Below are positions 1 to 10,877 of a stretch of 64,000 nucleotides of DNA, piece by piece. This stretch comes from Cephalotus follicularis (Eukaryota > Streptophyta > Magnoliopsida > Oxalidales > Cephalotaceae). A model generated the notes under the pieces. The model saw only the letters and a list, made by a program, of their open reading frames with translations. It did not search any database and had not been told where the DNA came from. Within the stretch, counting starts at the first letter, position 1. The number at the start of each line of letters is the position of its first letter. The stretch lies in contig BDDD01002128.1 in NCBI GenBank assembly GCA_001972305.1, positions 77,206 through 141,205 on the forward strand. The letters run 5' to 3'. Made by a program: the position numbers and the translations under genes.

Positions 1-297
1 CGGTTGAAAGCAGAAACAGTGGAGCTTTGTGTTTGCTTGAAAGATTGGATCGTTCAAGATAGGAGGATTCAAAAAATTATAGACGAAGATAGCGGTAGTA
101 GTGACGAATAAAACTACATCGCCAAGAATTCGAGGAAGATGAACAGAAAGATGGACAATATGCGAGAGGAGTTTCTTGACCTTTTTGACGATCAGCACAT
201 AAGACAAAGGAGACTTGAGAAGAAGTTGATTGCCAAAGGAATTATTGAAGCTGCTGATGACATCTCCTCATCTGAAGAAGAATTGGCTGTTTTTTAA
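1..297 (+). pseudogene. C-terminal tail of a retroelement 'extra ORF' (Sirevirus envelope-like position)
   Basis: A single frame runs from the window edge to TAA 295-297, broken by TAA 109-111. Residues after the break (KMNRKMDNMREEF..., LEKKLIAKGIIEAADD, then a Ser/Glu run) match the C-termini of the better preserved copies at 1231-2409, 3872-5022 and 13766-14908: a short coiled coil, a basic RRLEKK segment and an acidic SSSEEE tail. The first 108 bases encode a different tail ending IIDEDSGSSDE, which I cannot place. The body of the ORF lies outside the window. Confidence 0.6.
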
Positions 298-300
298 TAT

Positions 301-1230
301 GTACTTAACTTTTGATGTTTTTTAAACGTTCAAATATTAAACTGTGATCTTCTTGAATTCAATTGATGTTTTGTTTTGAAAAATGCTAAATATATTTATT
401 CACGTCGACGCGTAAGTATAGCATCGACGTGGATGTCATTTGTGTTGACTCCTTTTACTTTTCGCGTTAACATTAAAGTCACTATCCGCATTGTGCTTTC
501 TTTGGCGTTGACGTCTAAAAATGGCGTTGACGTTATAATCATAAGTGTTGACGATAAAAATGCTTAACGTTAACGTCCAAAGCTACTGTCCGAAATTGCA
601 CCTTTTGGCGTTGACGTTTTCCTTAAGGCGTTGACGTTTCACCTTTTTACGTTGACGTCTTAAATAAGGCGTTGACGGGGATAATGAAATTCCCAGAACG
701 TCGACGTTAATCATTAAAGGCGTTGACACGGATAATAAAATTCCCAGAACGTCGACGTTAGTCATTAAAGGCGTTGACGAATATCATCCACCAAAGCACA
801 TAAACTCATTTTGAAGCCCAGCACGTTGACGCCTAAGATATAATCGTTGACGCTAATAAGACAGAATGCACATATTACTGGTTTTCACTTGCAATTTTTC
901 CTGTCAAACATAACTCTAATCCTTTCAAACATAAGCAAAACCTTTAAACCCTAACTCTACCCCTTTTAAAAATAACCTTTCAAGAGTTTGATGCACATAT
1001 GATATCAATTTATACCATCTTGATATTCAAACATACCCTAGGCATATATTATATATAACATATATAACATCTCATACACATTACACAAACATCTCATCAT
1101 AACCATATATAGGATCAAGTATGTAACATGATAATATAACATTTCATTGAACTGAAAATTTGATACAAAACAAGAGTTTTACAACTGATATACACCAAAT
1201 GTTTAAAAACAGAAAATGCGGCTAATGGAA
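301..1230. other. Non-coding AT-rich retroelement sequence
   Basis: No supportable gene. It holds the palindrome cluster at 380-870 and then AT-rich sequence with repeated TATATAACAT words around 1040-1140. It lies downstream of the minus-strand ORF at 1231-2409, where a 3' UTR or LTR would be expected, but I see no clear TG...CA boundary and only a weak polypurine stretch on the minus strand near 957-975. Confidence 0.5.
380..870. promoter_or_regulatory. GTYRAC palindrome cluster 1
   Basis: Dense near-palindromic words on a GCGTTGACG / ACGTCGACG theme (around 402-425, 480-515, 535-580, 605-690, 710-780, 820-855). Spacing is irregular, so this is not a simple tandem array. The words carry TGACG (bZIP/TGA core) and TTGAC (WRKY W-box core). 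A regulatory role is inferred. Confidence 0.5.
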
Positions 1231-2409
1231 TCAAATCTTCACATTATCTCCTCCTTCTTCCGATTCTTCTTCTTCCGAAGAGGAGAGGTCACCAGCTTCA
1301 ATAAGACCTTTGGCAATCATCTTCTTCTCCAGTCTTCTAAGTTTTCTATGTGTATCGTCAAAGAGGTCAAGAAATTCCCCTCTCATATTATCCATCTTGA
1401 TATTCAACTTCCTCAGATATTCCGCCACAAGATCCAAGGTCGTAGACGCCTTGCTGCTGCTACTTGCTTCACCTTGCTGCATCTGTGGTGCAGGGGTTTA
1501 CTTCTTTCTTTGAGCTTGTCCTTGCTCTTCAACACCCTCATCACCTTCACCTTCAACTCTTTTTCTTTTTCTTTCACCTTCCTTGGGCAGCCACTGAACA
1601 CCTTTCTCAGAATTAAACACTCTCTTCCATCCCATTCTCTTCAAGGAAGAGGCATTATAGATGTCCCCAACATCTAAGCTCGATGCAACTTCATTCCCCA
1701 ATGATATCCCAAAGTGAGAGAGAATCATGGTGATTACCATACCGTATGGCAATGCACCTTCAACTTTACAAGTTGCTCTTAGCATGTTCTTCATGATTAA
1801 ATGAGGGAGGTTCAATGGTTTACCGGTTACAACGTGCCACATAACATACAAGTCTTGGTAACTCATCTTTTCATGCCCACAAGAGGTAGGTAGAATGTGA
1901 ATGGCAGTTATGTGGTGGAGCAGCCTATGATCAGCACCAAGGAGATTGGTAGGCTTGGCCATGCCTCCAAAAACATTCTCATTAGGGTAGAACACCCTAA
2001 GACAATCCTCCAAAACTAATTCCGGATCCTCCGGCCATTTCTTAGTTTCAAAAAACTTTGATCCAATAGAAGGTACATTCAAAATCTCACCTAGAATCTT
2101 ATCATCAAACTTAATAACTACTCTATTAACCTTAGTCTTCAATTCCAAAACATTATTGCAATCATCTCCTACATTACTCAAATTGCTATAAAATTCTTTA
2201 ACATATTCTATATAATACGGAGCATTAATAGTAAAGTGATCTTTCCAACCTAAAACATCAAACCATTGTTCTAGATTAAACTTATCACCTGTAGTGAAGG
2301 AGAAATCAACCCTCCTTCCATACAACACTTTTCTCCCACCATAAGAGCTCTTGTATCTCTGACCAGCAGGTACCTTCCCTTCATGTGATGAGTGCTTGGT
2401 CTTCGGCAT
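1231..2409 (-). pseudogene. Extra ORF of a Sirevirus-like element, 'putative plant transposon protein' family
   Basis: Read on the minus strand from ATG 2409 to a stop at 1231, with one in-frame TAA (1498-1500) between the conserved domain and the coiled-coil tail. Order: basic N-terminus starting MPKTKHSS; a segment with RRVDFSF and LEQWF; the central conserved block with KKWPEDPELVLEDCLR, GGMAKPTNLLG, HRLLHHI, MSYQDLY.MWHVVTGK and MKNMLRA; MGWKR; a basic linker; then a coiled coil and acidic tail. I recognise the plant-specific 'putative plant transposon protein' domain (Pfam Transposase_32) from memory. Its biochemical role is unknown. There is no signal peptide or membrane segment, so envelope function is unsupported. 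Three other copies lie in this window. Confidence 0.75.
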
Positions 2410-2539
2410 AGTGAAGGAAAAGATTCAAGATTTTTAGGTTTAGGGGTCGGATTTAAGAGAAAGCAGAGAGAGGGAAATTAGGGATTTCAACGCAAAAACA
2501 AGTAAGAGTCGACGAAAACGCACAGAGCATTATATACTC

Positions 2540-2772
2540 GACCCGTAGGCGTCGACGTCTAACTTAAACGTTGACGTTTATCGTCTAACTTAAACGTTTA
2601 AACATACAGACGATATAGGCGTTGACGTTAACACTAATAGATAGCGTTGACGCAAAAGATGAAAAGCATTCCACCTCATCATAGTCATAAGATAGCGTTG
2701 ACGCATATCAGCTCAAATGACATAAGCGTCAACGTCATATATACGCGTCAACGCCATAAATAGGCATCAACG
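2540..2772. promoter_or_regulatory. GTYRAC palindrome cluster 2 (leader of the minus-strand extra ORF)
   Basis: GGCGTCGACGTC, GCGTTGACG and GCGTCAACG words lie 130-360 bases upstream of the minus-strand ATG at 2409, the same place relative to the ORF as clusters 3503-3775 and 13369-13660. This is consistent with a conserved leader or internal promoter of the extra ORF. Confidence 0.5.
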
Positions 2773-2984
2773 TGAATATGAACCGAACCGGCCCGGATCG
2801 GCCCGTCTCACTCATGGTTAAGGTTCACGGGCCGGTTCGGTTCTCATTTTTTAGCTCCATGAACCAGACCGGCCCGGACTGTGACAAAAGCGGTCCGGTT
2901 CAAGAACCGGACCGCCTTTCGCCGGTCCCGGCCGGTCCGGGCCACGGTCCGGCCCAGCCCGGACCCCATGCAACCCTATTGTTA
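2772..2984. mobile_element. GC-rich fragment with hAT-like subterminal repeats
   Basis: An abrupt island of overlapping CCGGCCCGG, GGTCCGG and AACCGG words in otherwise AT-rich sequence. Such repeats are typical of the subterminal regions of plant hAT transposons. The right side (minus strand TAGGGTTGCATGGGG) resembles a hAT terminal inverted repeat. I could not define the left terminus or an 8-bp target duplication. The island separates two head-to-head retroelement fragments. Confidence 0.35.
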
Positions 2985-2985
2985 G

Positions 2986-3240
2986 GTATGCAACGTTGTG
3001 TTTTTGATAAAGCCGGTTTAGAATTTGATGAAATGAACAAGGTACAACATTTTAATAAATTGTTAGATAGAAAGAAAAATGTGATTAATTGCAATTTCTG
3101 TGGAAAACTTTGGACATGTTTCTACAAATTGTTGGTTTAAAAGAACAAGTACAAAAGTTAAAAGGATATGGGTTCCGAAAGGAACTTTTCTTACTAATGC
3201 AAAAGGACCCAAAACCTTTTGGGTACCAAAAAAAATGAAC
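2986..3240 (+). pseudogene. Gag C-terminus (nucleocapsid) fragment, Copia
   Basis: Homologous to 12849-13097 of element D2: GMQRCVFDKAGLEFDEMN, LLDRKKN, then a CCHC knuckle CNFCGK... A one-base insertion at about 3108-3112 inside the knuckle throws the frame, so the rest (GH...C, then the WVPKG and GPKTFWVPK repeats) is read in another frame. Gag packages element RNA; this copy cannot make an intact knuckle. Confidence 0.7.
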
Positions 3241-3502
3241 TTTTTGTTTTGTAAGTGTGCTTGAAGAATAATGGACAAAAAAGATGATCCAAGCGCACAT
3301 ATTGTAAGTGTTTATTGCTTTTTATTGATTGTTAAAATGTTACATGATTGTTGATTAAATTGTTTGATTATGTAATGAATGATTATGTATGCAATATCTT
3401 GTTTGTTGTTTTTGAAATGTGCCATATTTCTCATGTTTTTAAAGTGACAAAAGTTTTTTTTTAAAAGAAAGAGTTTCGAAAAATCAAAGTTTTGATGTTT
3501 TC

Positions 3503-3775
3503 ACGTCAACGCTATATATTAATGTCAACGTTAGTATACACGTTAACGCATATACAATCTTCTGTTTTTTACGCGTTAACGAAAATGTTTTCTCCTTCTA
3601 TGCTTTTTGCGTCAACGCTATATATTAGCGTTAACTTTATGTTTTCGAGTCAATAATGGCGTTAACATTATTATCCCCTCTACATGAATGTACACGATTA
3701 ACGTCAACGCGTACGTTAGACGTCGATGCCTAAACACCTGATATATATTGTTTTGGGCATTTTCGTTGACACTTA
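3503..3775. promoter_or_regulatory. GTYRAC palindrome cluster 3
   Basis: Alternating ACGTCAACG, GCGTTAACG and ACGTCGATG words in the leader of the extra ORF (ATG 3872). GTTAAC forms, as expected from CpG loss on both strands, are frequent here. The arrangement parallels cluster 13369-13660. Confidence 0.5.
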
Positions 3776-3871
3776 TTCACATCCCTGTTTTCCCTCTTTC
3801 GTTTTCTCTCTGAAAAACCATTTTTTTAAACCTAAAATCTTAAAGTTTTCACCAAAATTGAACCTACAATA

Positions 3872-5022
3872 ATGACAAAGATCAAGCACGCAGCTGGAAA
3901 GACTACTTCTTCAAGATCAAGATACAAGAGTACATTTGCTCGGAGGAAAGTGCTTTGTGGAAGGGTTGTGGACTTCGGATTTACAACATGTGATAATTTA
4001 ATTTAGAGCAATGGTTTTCTTCTTTAGGATGGAAGGATTATTTTACAATCAATGCTCCTTTTTATGTGGAGTTAGTAAAGGAGTTCTATAGCAATATGTT
4101 CAATGTTAGTAAAGATTGTGATAATCTGGAAATCAAAACTAAGGTTAGTAGAACAGTTATTAAATTTGATGATATGCTGTTAGGTGAGATTCTAGGTGTG
4201 CCTGGAACTGGTTCAAAATTCTTTGAAACTAAGAAATGACCGGAAGATCCTAAATTGGTATTGGAAGATTGTTTGAGGGAATTCTACCAGAATGAAAATG
4301 TGTTTGGAGGCATGGCAAAGCCTACCAACTTACTGGGTGTTGAGCATAGGCTGCTTCACCACATCACAGCCACTCACATTCTCCCTACCTCCGGTGGTCA
4401 TGAGAAAATGAGTTACCAAGATTTATATATTATGTGGCATGTGGTAACTGGAAAGCCTCTTAACCTTCCTCATTTGATAATGAAAAACATGCTTAGAGCT
4501 TCCTCAAAGGTTGATGGTGCTTTACCATATGGAATGGTAATTACCAAAATCCTTTCTCATTTTGGAATTATGTTTGGAAATGAGATTGCCTCTAGGATAG
4601 ATGTAGGTGATACCTACAATGCATCCTCTCTGAAAAGGATGGGCTGGAAGAGAGAGTCTGAGGCTGGTAAAGGCAATATTTGGCTGCCTAAGGAAGGTGG
4701 AAGAAGGAAGAGAAGAGTTGAAGGTGAAGGGATAGAGGAGCAAGGTGAAGCTCAAAGGCCTAGACCTACCCCTGCACCACAAGCAAGCAGCAGCAGTTCT
4801 GTAACTTTGGAGAGTCTTTTGACTGAAATAAAGAAGATGAATATCAAAATGGACAACTTACAAGGAGAGTTACTTGATCTTTCTGATGATCCAAAAAGAA
4901 GAATTAGAAGAATCGAGAAGAAGATGATTGCAAAAGGATTAATTGAAGCTGCCGATATCTCATCATCGGAATCAGAAGAAGAAGAAAAAGAAGAAGTAGG
5001 AGGACAAAAATTGCAATCTTGA
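3872..5022 (+). pseudogene. Extra ORF of element D1, 'putative plant transposon protein' family
   Basis: The start ATG at 3872 gives MTKIKHAAGK and a basic N-terminus like the other copies. A one-base deletion near 3998 (in GDN-FNLEQWF) shifts the frame, and TGA 4237-4239 replaces the Trp of KKWPEDP. From 4240 the frame is open to TGA at 5020-5022 and covers LVLEDCLREFY, GGMAKPTNLLG, HRLLHHI, MSYQDLYIMWHVVTGK, MGWKR, a basic linker, a coiled coil (KKMNIKMDNLQGEL) and an acidic tail. Function is unknown. The lesions fit age and C-to-T decay at the TGG codon. Confidence 0.75.
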
Positions 5023-5305
5023 TTTTCTGTTTTAAAATTTATGGACATCTTTATTGTTGATTTTTTTTTAAAAATCTTGGAATTATTGTTTATGAATATT
5101 GATATTTGATGTGTTATGAATGAAATTTATTGAGTTTCAATGTTTGGATAACATTTCTATTAATGAATTTGATATATTGTTTTGATCTATTCTGGGGGAG
5201 ATTGTTGTTTATATTGTTTAAAGATGAAAATTTATGTTCAGTACAGTTTTTAAATGCATAAAGCCAAGGAGGAAGTGAAAATCCTTAGCCTTTTTGATGA
5301 TTTCC

Positions 5306-5593
5306 AAAAAGGGGGAGATGTTTAAGGCTACATATGCTTGGGAAATTAAAATATGTAGGCCAAATTAAAATGTGTTGATTTTTTTTGGATATCCCATTAA
5401 GGGGGAGTTCCTATTAAGGGGGAGTATTGTTTGCTCTATAATGAATGCTTAAATTTGTATATCTTTTGGTATAATGAACAAAGCTTCATGCAAAATCTAA
5501 ATGAAAGTTATTTTTGTGTTATTCTCACAATTGGTATTAAGTTTGTTATGTTTTTTATTGTGTTTGTTTTGTCATCATCAAAAAGGGAGAGAT
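5306..5593 (+). other. Multiple polypurine tracts before the 3' LTR of D1
   Basis: AAAAAGGGGGAGA at 5306-5318, GGGGGAG repeats at about 5400-5424, and the LTR-proximal AAAAAGGGAGAGAT at 5580-5593. The last primes plus-strand synthesis directly before the LTR. Multiple PPTs are a described Sirevirus feature. Confidence 0.75.
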
Positions 5594-6887
5594 TGTTGAC
5601 ATTTATATGTTACAATCCTTGTTTTGATGATAACAAAATACCTAATCTGTTTGTTTGATGTGAAGGAATTTTAACCAAGTTTACTTGCATTGTAAGTAAG
5701 CTAAAACTTACATATTAGAACTATTGGCGTCAACGACTATGATATAGGCGTCAACGTGCTGGGAATAAGCACATGTTCTGGGCTTGAAAGGTTAAATCTC
5801 GTCAACCCCATTCTCTATCCGCGTCAACGTCCTGGAAAAATTATGATTTACATCAACGCCTTGAGGAAGACGTTAACGTCAAAAAGTGATAGAGACTTGA
5901 ATGTCAACGCAGAAAACAAATGGAGTCGACACCTTGTCTATAGACGTCAACGCCATTTCTTGAGCGTCAACGCAAATGGTGCACATTTGGGATAGTGAGT
6001 TTGGACGTTAACGTGAAGATATTATGGAGTCAACTCAAATGATATTAGTGTCAACGCCATGGATGAGTGTCAACGTGAATAGAGCTGAAGCTGAAGAAGT
6101 GCTTGGAGTATCAACGCAAAAAGCTATAGGAGTTAACGCATAAGGAGATAGACATCAACGCCATGCGTACACGTCAACGCCAATAACAGCTAAACACAGA
6201 ATCTGCAAAATTTGAAGGTGCTGAAATGATGATCCTTTCCCTGAATAGCTCCAACGGCTATCTGATGATTCCCTGAACTCTAGCAACAGCTACATGCTTT
6301 TGAAGGCTATGAATAGAGGCTCAAAACCATGAAGAAATCATCAAGCAAGAAAAAGCAAGCAAAATCAATCCAGAGCAAGAAATTAATATTCATAGCATAC
6401 AAGCCTTTATACTTTCAAAAGAGTTTTCTACTCGAGCTTTATATTTGTTATACATCAGCCTTTGTAGAGGTTACAAATATACAACAAACACTCAGATACT
6501 TTTTGTATACCCAAGGTCATTAGTACCTTTCTCAAAGTTAGGATTTAGCTTCAAAAATCCTAGTTAGAATTTAGCTCGCAAAAATTCAAGTTTGGATTCA
6601 TCTTGTAAAAATCCGGAGTTACTATTTGTAATCGGGGGATTACATTCTAGTGGAACCCCAAGTGTGATTTGGGAGAGTGGACGCAAGCATGATTTCCCGA
6701 ACCACTATAAAACTTGTTTGCAACTTACTATCCCTTACTCTTTTAATTATTTGCAAGCTTTTTATTGTTTATAATTGCTTAGAGTATCTTGGATAATTGT
6801 GTGTTTTCTTTAGTTAAATTTAAAAAGGGTGATTATTTTCCGCATAGCCAATTCACCCCCCTCTTGGTTGCCTTTGTGGACCCTTCA
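5594..6887 (+). repeat. 3' LTR of Sirevirus-like element D1
   Basis: Starts TGTTGACATTTATATG directly after the PPT and ends TTTGTGGACCCTTCA. It aligns along its length with 10156-11456 and 15577-19837 (minus a nested insert). It contains palindrome cluster 5725-6183, then a TATA region (GGCTATGAATAGAGG near 6305, mutated from TATAAATA). No PBS follows, confirming a 3' LTR. Confidence 0.85.
5725..6183 (+). promoter_or_regulatory. GTYRAC palindrome cluster 4 (U3 of D1 LTR)
   Basis: GCGTCAACG words, many with GTCAAC on the sense strand, end about 120 bases upstream of the TATA-like box. Position in U3 suggests an enhancer. The D2 LTRs hold the same cluster. Confidence 0.55.
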
Positions 6888-7366
6888 AGCCCTAACCCTG
6901 AAACCACACATATAACTTGCATTAAAACAACATGCTAGGGTTCGGAAAAACCCTAGCAACCAACACACACACCACATCACAATGAAGTAAATAGGTCAAG
7001 GAAAAAGTTCCATTACCTAAAGTCTTTACTCCTTCAATTTGTGTGTTGCTTTTCTTTGAGCTTCAAGCAATCCACCTTCACATTTGTTGCTCTCAAAGTG
7101 GTGGCAAGAAGGTAATAGGAAGGTGTTTTGATTGAATGTTCTATCCTAGAAATATCATGTAATGCCCCCGAATATTATAAAGAATTATTAGGTATATATA
7201 TGTATATTATGAGCCTTGAGAATTATTCCTTTTCAATTTGGGCCGGACCTGGACATTGATAGCATGGTTGGGCTCAAAAAGGGAATAAGAAGAGGAAGTA
7301 AGGCTTGGGCCGGCCTGCATTAGAAGGAGAAATGGCCTGGGAGGTTCTGGATTCTTCTCTATACTG

Positions 7367-7376
7367 TTATAAAAGA
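7367..7376 (+). promoter_or_regulatory. TATA box of solo LTR G1
   Basis: GTTATAAAAG, followed about 50-70 bases on by a purine-rich leader (GAGAGAAGGGAGAGAAAG). This sets G1 in plus orientation. Confidence 0.45.
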
Positions 7377-7979
7377 TAAGAGACGTCCGGGAGACACACT
7401 CTAGATATTCTTTCTCACTCCCATTCTGTAAAAATTGAGAGAAGGGAGAGAAAGTGGAAAATGGGGCCAGATGCTAGAGGAAGGGAGAAAGAAGACAAAA
7501 GGAGGAGCTTTCTTGTGAGAGTTCGATGCCTCTTGTGCTCCTGCATAAATTCTCATCGCCTGGATCTGAGGGAGTATTGGAAGAGTGAAGAAGAGAAGAA
7601 AGCTGAGGTACGCAGCAATTGCAAATCGGAAGGAAGTCCAGAACCTAAGTGAGGAGTCGTGTGATCTCCGTTTTCAACCAATTTTAGGTAGGTTACTATA
7701 TGTCCAAGCTTCTATAAGCATGTGTGTGAATTGTTCTGTTATGCGTGATTGCATTGTTTGTGTTGTTGTGTTGTTGTGTGTAATATTTGAATTGTTGTGA
7801 ATGTTGTTGTGGTTGTTAGAATAGGATTAGATTAGTGTTAGGATTTTATGTTGTTTGAGTGGGATCGAATGCAAGATTATCCGTATTTGACTCGAGGGAT
7901 TAATGAACTGGATGACTATCATACACAACCTTCAGTTAAGCCTTGGTAAATGACGTCCCAAGCAGACTAGCGCTTCCAA

Positions 7980-8165
7980 GCAGAGTAGCACCCCCGAGAA
8001 TACTAGTCCATGCGTGCCGAGCAGACCAGTCGACATGGTCGCTGAGCACACTAGTTCATGTGTGCCGAGCAGACTGGTCCACATGGTCACCGAGCACACT
8101 AGTTCACGCATACCGAGAAGACCAGTCCACATGGTCACCGAGCATACTAGTTCCATGCATGCTGA
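7980..8165 (+). repeat. Minisatellite, about 48-bp unit
   Basis: About 3.5 diverged units of the type ACTAGTTCATG...CCGAGCAGACCAGTCCACATGGTC. One unit contains a GTCGAC core. Confidence 0.7.
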
Positions 8166-8307
8166 GTCGACCAGACCTTCGTGGCGCAGGGATGGCTGGA
8201 GCTATGCTCGATGCTTGTATCACATAGCGCCTAAAGAGCGCCAAGCAGACCACCTCCTCTGCCTGATGGATATATATATGTAGACTTGTTAGCGACACAT
8301 CCTATAG

Positions 8308-8625
8308 TGGGTGAACATAAGAGTGAATTTCGCATAGTGACTGTCCCTTAGCAGGTGAACCCAAAATGGGTGAATTACGCCATAGCAGGTGAACCTAAGG
8401 TGAATTCTGCATGGCAGGTGGACCTCGGGCGAATCTTGCTTAGTAGGTGAACCTAAGGGTGAATTTCGCTATAACAGGTGAACCTAAGGGTGAATTCCAC
8501 ATGGCAGGTGAACCTAAGGGTGAATTATGACAGAGTAGGTGAACCTAAGGGTGAATTTTGCCATAACAGGTGAACCTAAGGGTGAATTCCGCATGGCAGG
8601 TGAACCTAAGGGTGAACCTCACATA
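8308..8625 (+). repeat. Minisatellite, about 30-33-bp unit
   Basis: Roughly ten units of AGGTGAACCTAAGGGTGAAT plus about a dozen variable bases. The units nearest the right end are the most uniform, as if amplified most recently. Confidence 0.75.
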
Positions 8626-10287
8626 ATAACAAGACCAATGTATAAGATAGACCAATTCCTCTGCTTGATATGTTAAGTTTGTGAAGTCTGCCTTATTGAG
8701 TAGAGTAATCCGGGGAAGTGAATTATGATGTTGCATACATGAATATGGGTTGTATTTATAAGTGGCATGCACGCATCTCCCATGATCATTGCATCTGCAT
8801 ATTCCTACATATAGTAGTCTACACAACCAAGGGTTGCTGACCCATTCTCTGAATGGGTCAGATTTAGGTACCAGCGGAGCATCACAGGAATCCAAGGGAT
8901 AAAAGATCAGTGTAAGTACTCCTCCTCGGTAGTGCAGTTCAGAAGACCAATTTAGTAAGTAAGAATGATGTACGAATTTTTATGACCTACCGGCTTGTGG
9001 CAGAGCTTACTTGAGACAGTATTGTATAATTTGGGCTTATCCATATTTTTGTTTTGATGATTATTCTGGCTGATGAATTATGAAATTAAGTTCTAAATTT
9101 TTATGATAGTTGAAATTATGGTTTTATGTATGGTATGCAACATGCCGGGCTGTGGGGTTCGGGGCGTGACATATCACTTAATGGAGGTAGAGATTTAGAT
9201 GTGATCTCCACCTACAATGAGTTATAGAGGGTGAGAGGAGAAGTATTAAGGCTTCACTATTCTAGAACTAGAAAGTTCTTGGACTCCATTAATGGAAGCT
9301 TACTCACATGACAAGCATGAAGAAGAAGAGAGAAAAGAGAGAGTTCAGCCGAGAGAGTGAGAGTAGTTTATGTTGTCTTACAAAACTAATTCACTTAAGT
9401 GAATGTTGTGTTGTTGCCGTGTGCATAAGGAATGGAGAAACAAATATCTACACTCACATGATTTCTCAACCAATGAGAATCATCCAACACACCACTCTCA
9501 CACACTCTCAAGGTCCGCCACAAAGGAGCTTGTAGAGCAAGCTTTCAATTCCTTAGCCCTTAAGTAAGTTGACAAAGTCCAACCTTCTAGAACACTTAGC
9601 ATCCAACCAAGTGAAGTAAATAAGTTAACCTAGTTACATTAGGGCATGTTAAGGTGCCATTTGGGCCAGCCCAGTACAAGCATAAACAATGCTAGGGTAA
9701 GGCCCTCAATAATTCATAAATGACAAAAATATCCCTTAGCCCGGAACTATCTATTTGTGGTGTTGCTTGAACTCATTTCGTTAGGATTGACAAAGTCCAG
9801 CAAAATAAATGTTCATTGGCCAAGTAATATCTCCAGATGCTATCCTCTCACTAAATGACATATATCCCACACACGTCAACTGATTCCAAAACCAGGTGGG
9901 ACCCGAAAGCTGGGTTGGATTCCGGTACAATGATATATTTCCCAAAACAACCCAAAGTTCCAGTACGACCATCCCAATAGTCTTTCGACTATCTAAATAG
10001 CCCCGGTGTGATCTCCAATCACCTCCTGATCTGTGGATCGAAGATCCACGTCTATCATTTGTTAGCTGGTTAACTAGTGCTTTATCACTGTCATCGGTTT
10101 ATGTGTCATGTATCCTTCATCATCTTGGCTCCGATAGCGGACTAGGGTTTGGACTTGTTGACATTTTTATGTTACAATCCGTGTTTTGATGATTACAAAA
10201 CACCTAATGTGTTTGCTTGATGTGAAGGAATCATTCTCAAAGTTAACTTGTGTTGCAAGAAAGCTAAAACTTTCATATCAGAACTAT

Positions 10288-10752
10288 TGGCGTCAACGAC
10301 TATGATATAAGCGTCAACGTGCTGGGAATAGGCACATGTTCTGGGCTTGAAAGGATGATTTACATCAACGCTATTTATTATCCACATCAACATGTTGGGA
10401 AATTTATGCATTTCGTCAACGCCTTGAGGAAGACGTCAACGTAAATGGTTTGGATGTTAACGCAGAAAACAAGTGGAGTCAACACCTTGTCTATAGACGT
10501 TAACGCCATATAAGGACGTCAACGCAAATGGTGCACATTTCGGACAGTGAGTTTGGACGTTAACGCGAAGGTATTATAGAGTCAACTCAAATGATATTAG
10601 CGTCAACACTATGTATGTGCGTCAACATGAATAGAGCTGAAGCTGAAGGAAAGCCTGAAGAGTTAATGCAAAGAACCACAGGATTCATCTCATAAGGAGA
10701 TAGACGTTAACGCCATGTGTACACGTCAACGCCATGTGTACATGTCAACGCC
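10288..10752 (+). promoter_or_regulatory. GTYRAC palindrome cluster 5 (U3 of D2 5' LTR)
   Basis: GGCGTCAACGAC, GCGTCAACGTG, ACGTTAACGCC and similar words, ending about 125 bases upstream of the TATA box at 10878. A local duplication of ACGTCAACGCCATGTGTAC is visible near 10720-10752. Confidence 0.6.
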
Positions 10753-10877
10753 AATGACAGCCTGACTTAAAAATTACAAAGATTGAAGGTGCTAAATGGT
10801 GTGATCCTTTCCATACTTGATTCAAACGGCTCTCTGACAATTCCTGGACTCTAGCAACAGTAACAAACATCTGAAGG

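Larger units (their letters stand above)
2985..6887 (+). mobile_element. 5'-truncated non-autonomous Sirevirus-like Copia element (D1)
   Basis: Order on the plus strand: end of gag (2986-3240), spacer with a palindrome cluster, extra ORF (3872-5022), multiple PPTs (5306-5593), 3' LTR (5594-6887). No pol lies between gag and the extra ORF, exactly as in the complete copy at 10156-19837. The 5' LTR and most of gag are missing; the left edge abuts the GC-rich hAT-like fragment. Multiple PPTs and an ORF between pol and the 3' LTR are known Sirevirus traits. Confidence 0.75.
7158..9171. mobile_element. Solo LTR, Gypsy type (G1)
   Basis: A 2014-bp unit starting TGTAATGCCCCCGAA and ending TTCGGGGCGTGACA, flanked by the 5-bp TSD tatca (7153-7157 and 9172-9176). 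No coding or PBS/PPT remains, so it is a solo LTR. It holds a TATA box (GTTATAAAAG at 7367-7376), a purine-rich leader and two minisatellites. The termini resemble those of the Gypsy element at 43222-52783, hence the class. Confidence 0.8.

Noticed and set aside
1216..1677. 153-codon plus-strand frame
   Set aside because: Antisense to the extra ORF at 1231-2409.
3872..5022. Envelope glycoprotein interpretation of the extra ORF
   Set aside because: No signal peptide, transmembrane segment or Cys-rich ectodomain is visible in any of the four copies; only the position matches the so-called envelope-like ORF of Sireviruses.
5725..6183. Regularly recurring GCGTCAACG words looking like a CRISPR array
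   Set aside because: Spacing is irregular, words are about 10 bases and diverged, the DNA is plant retroelement sequence and no cas genes exist.
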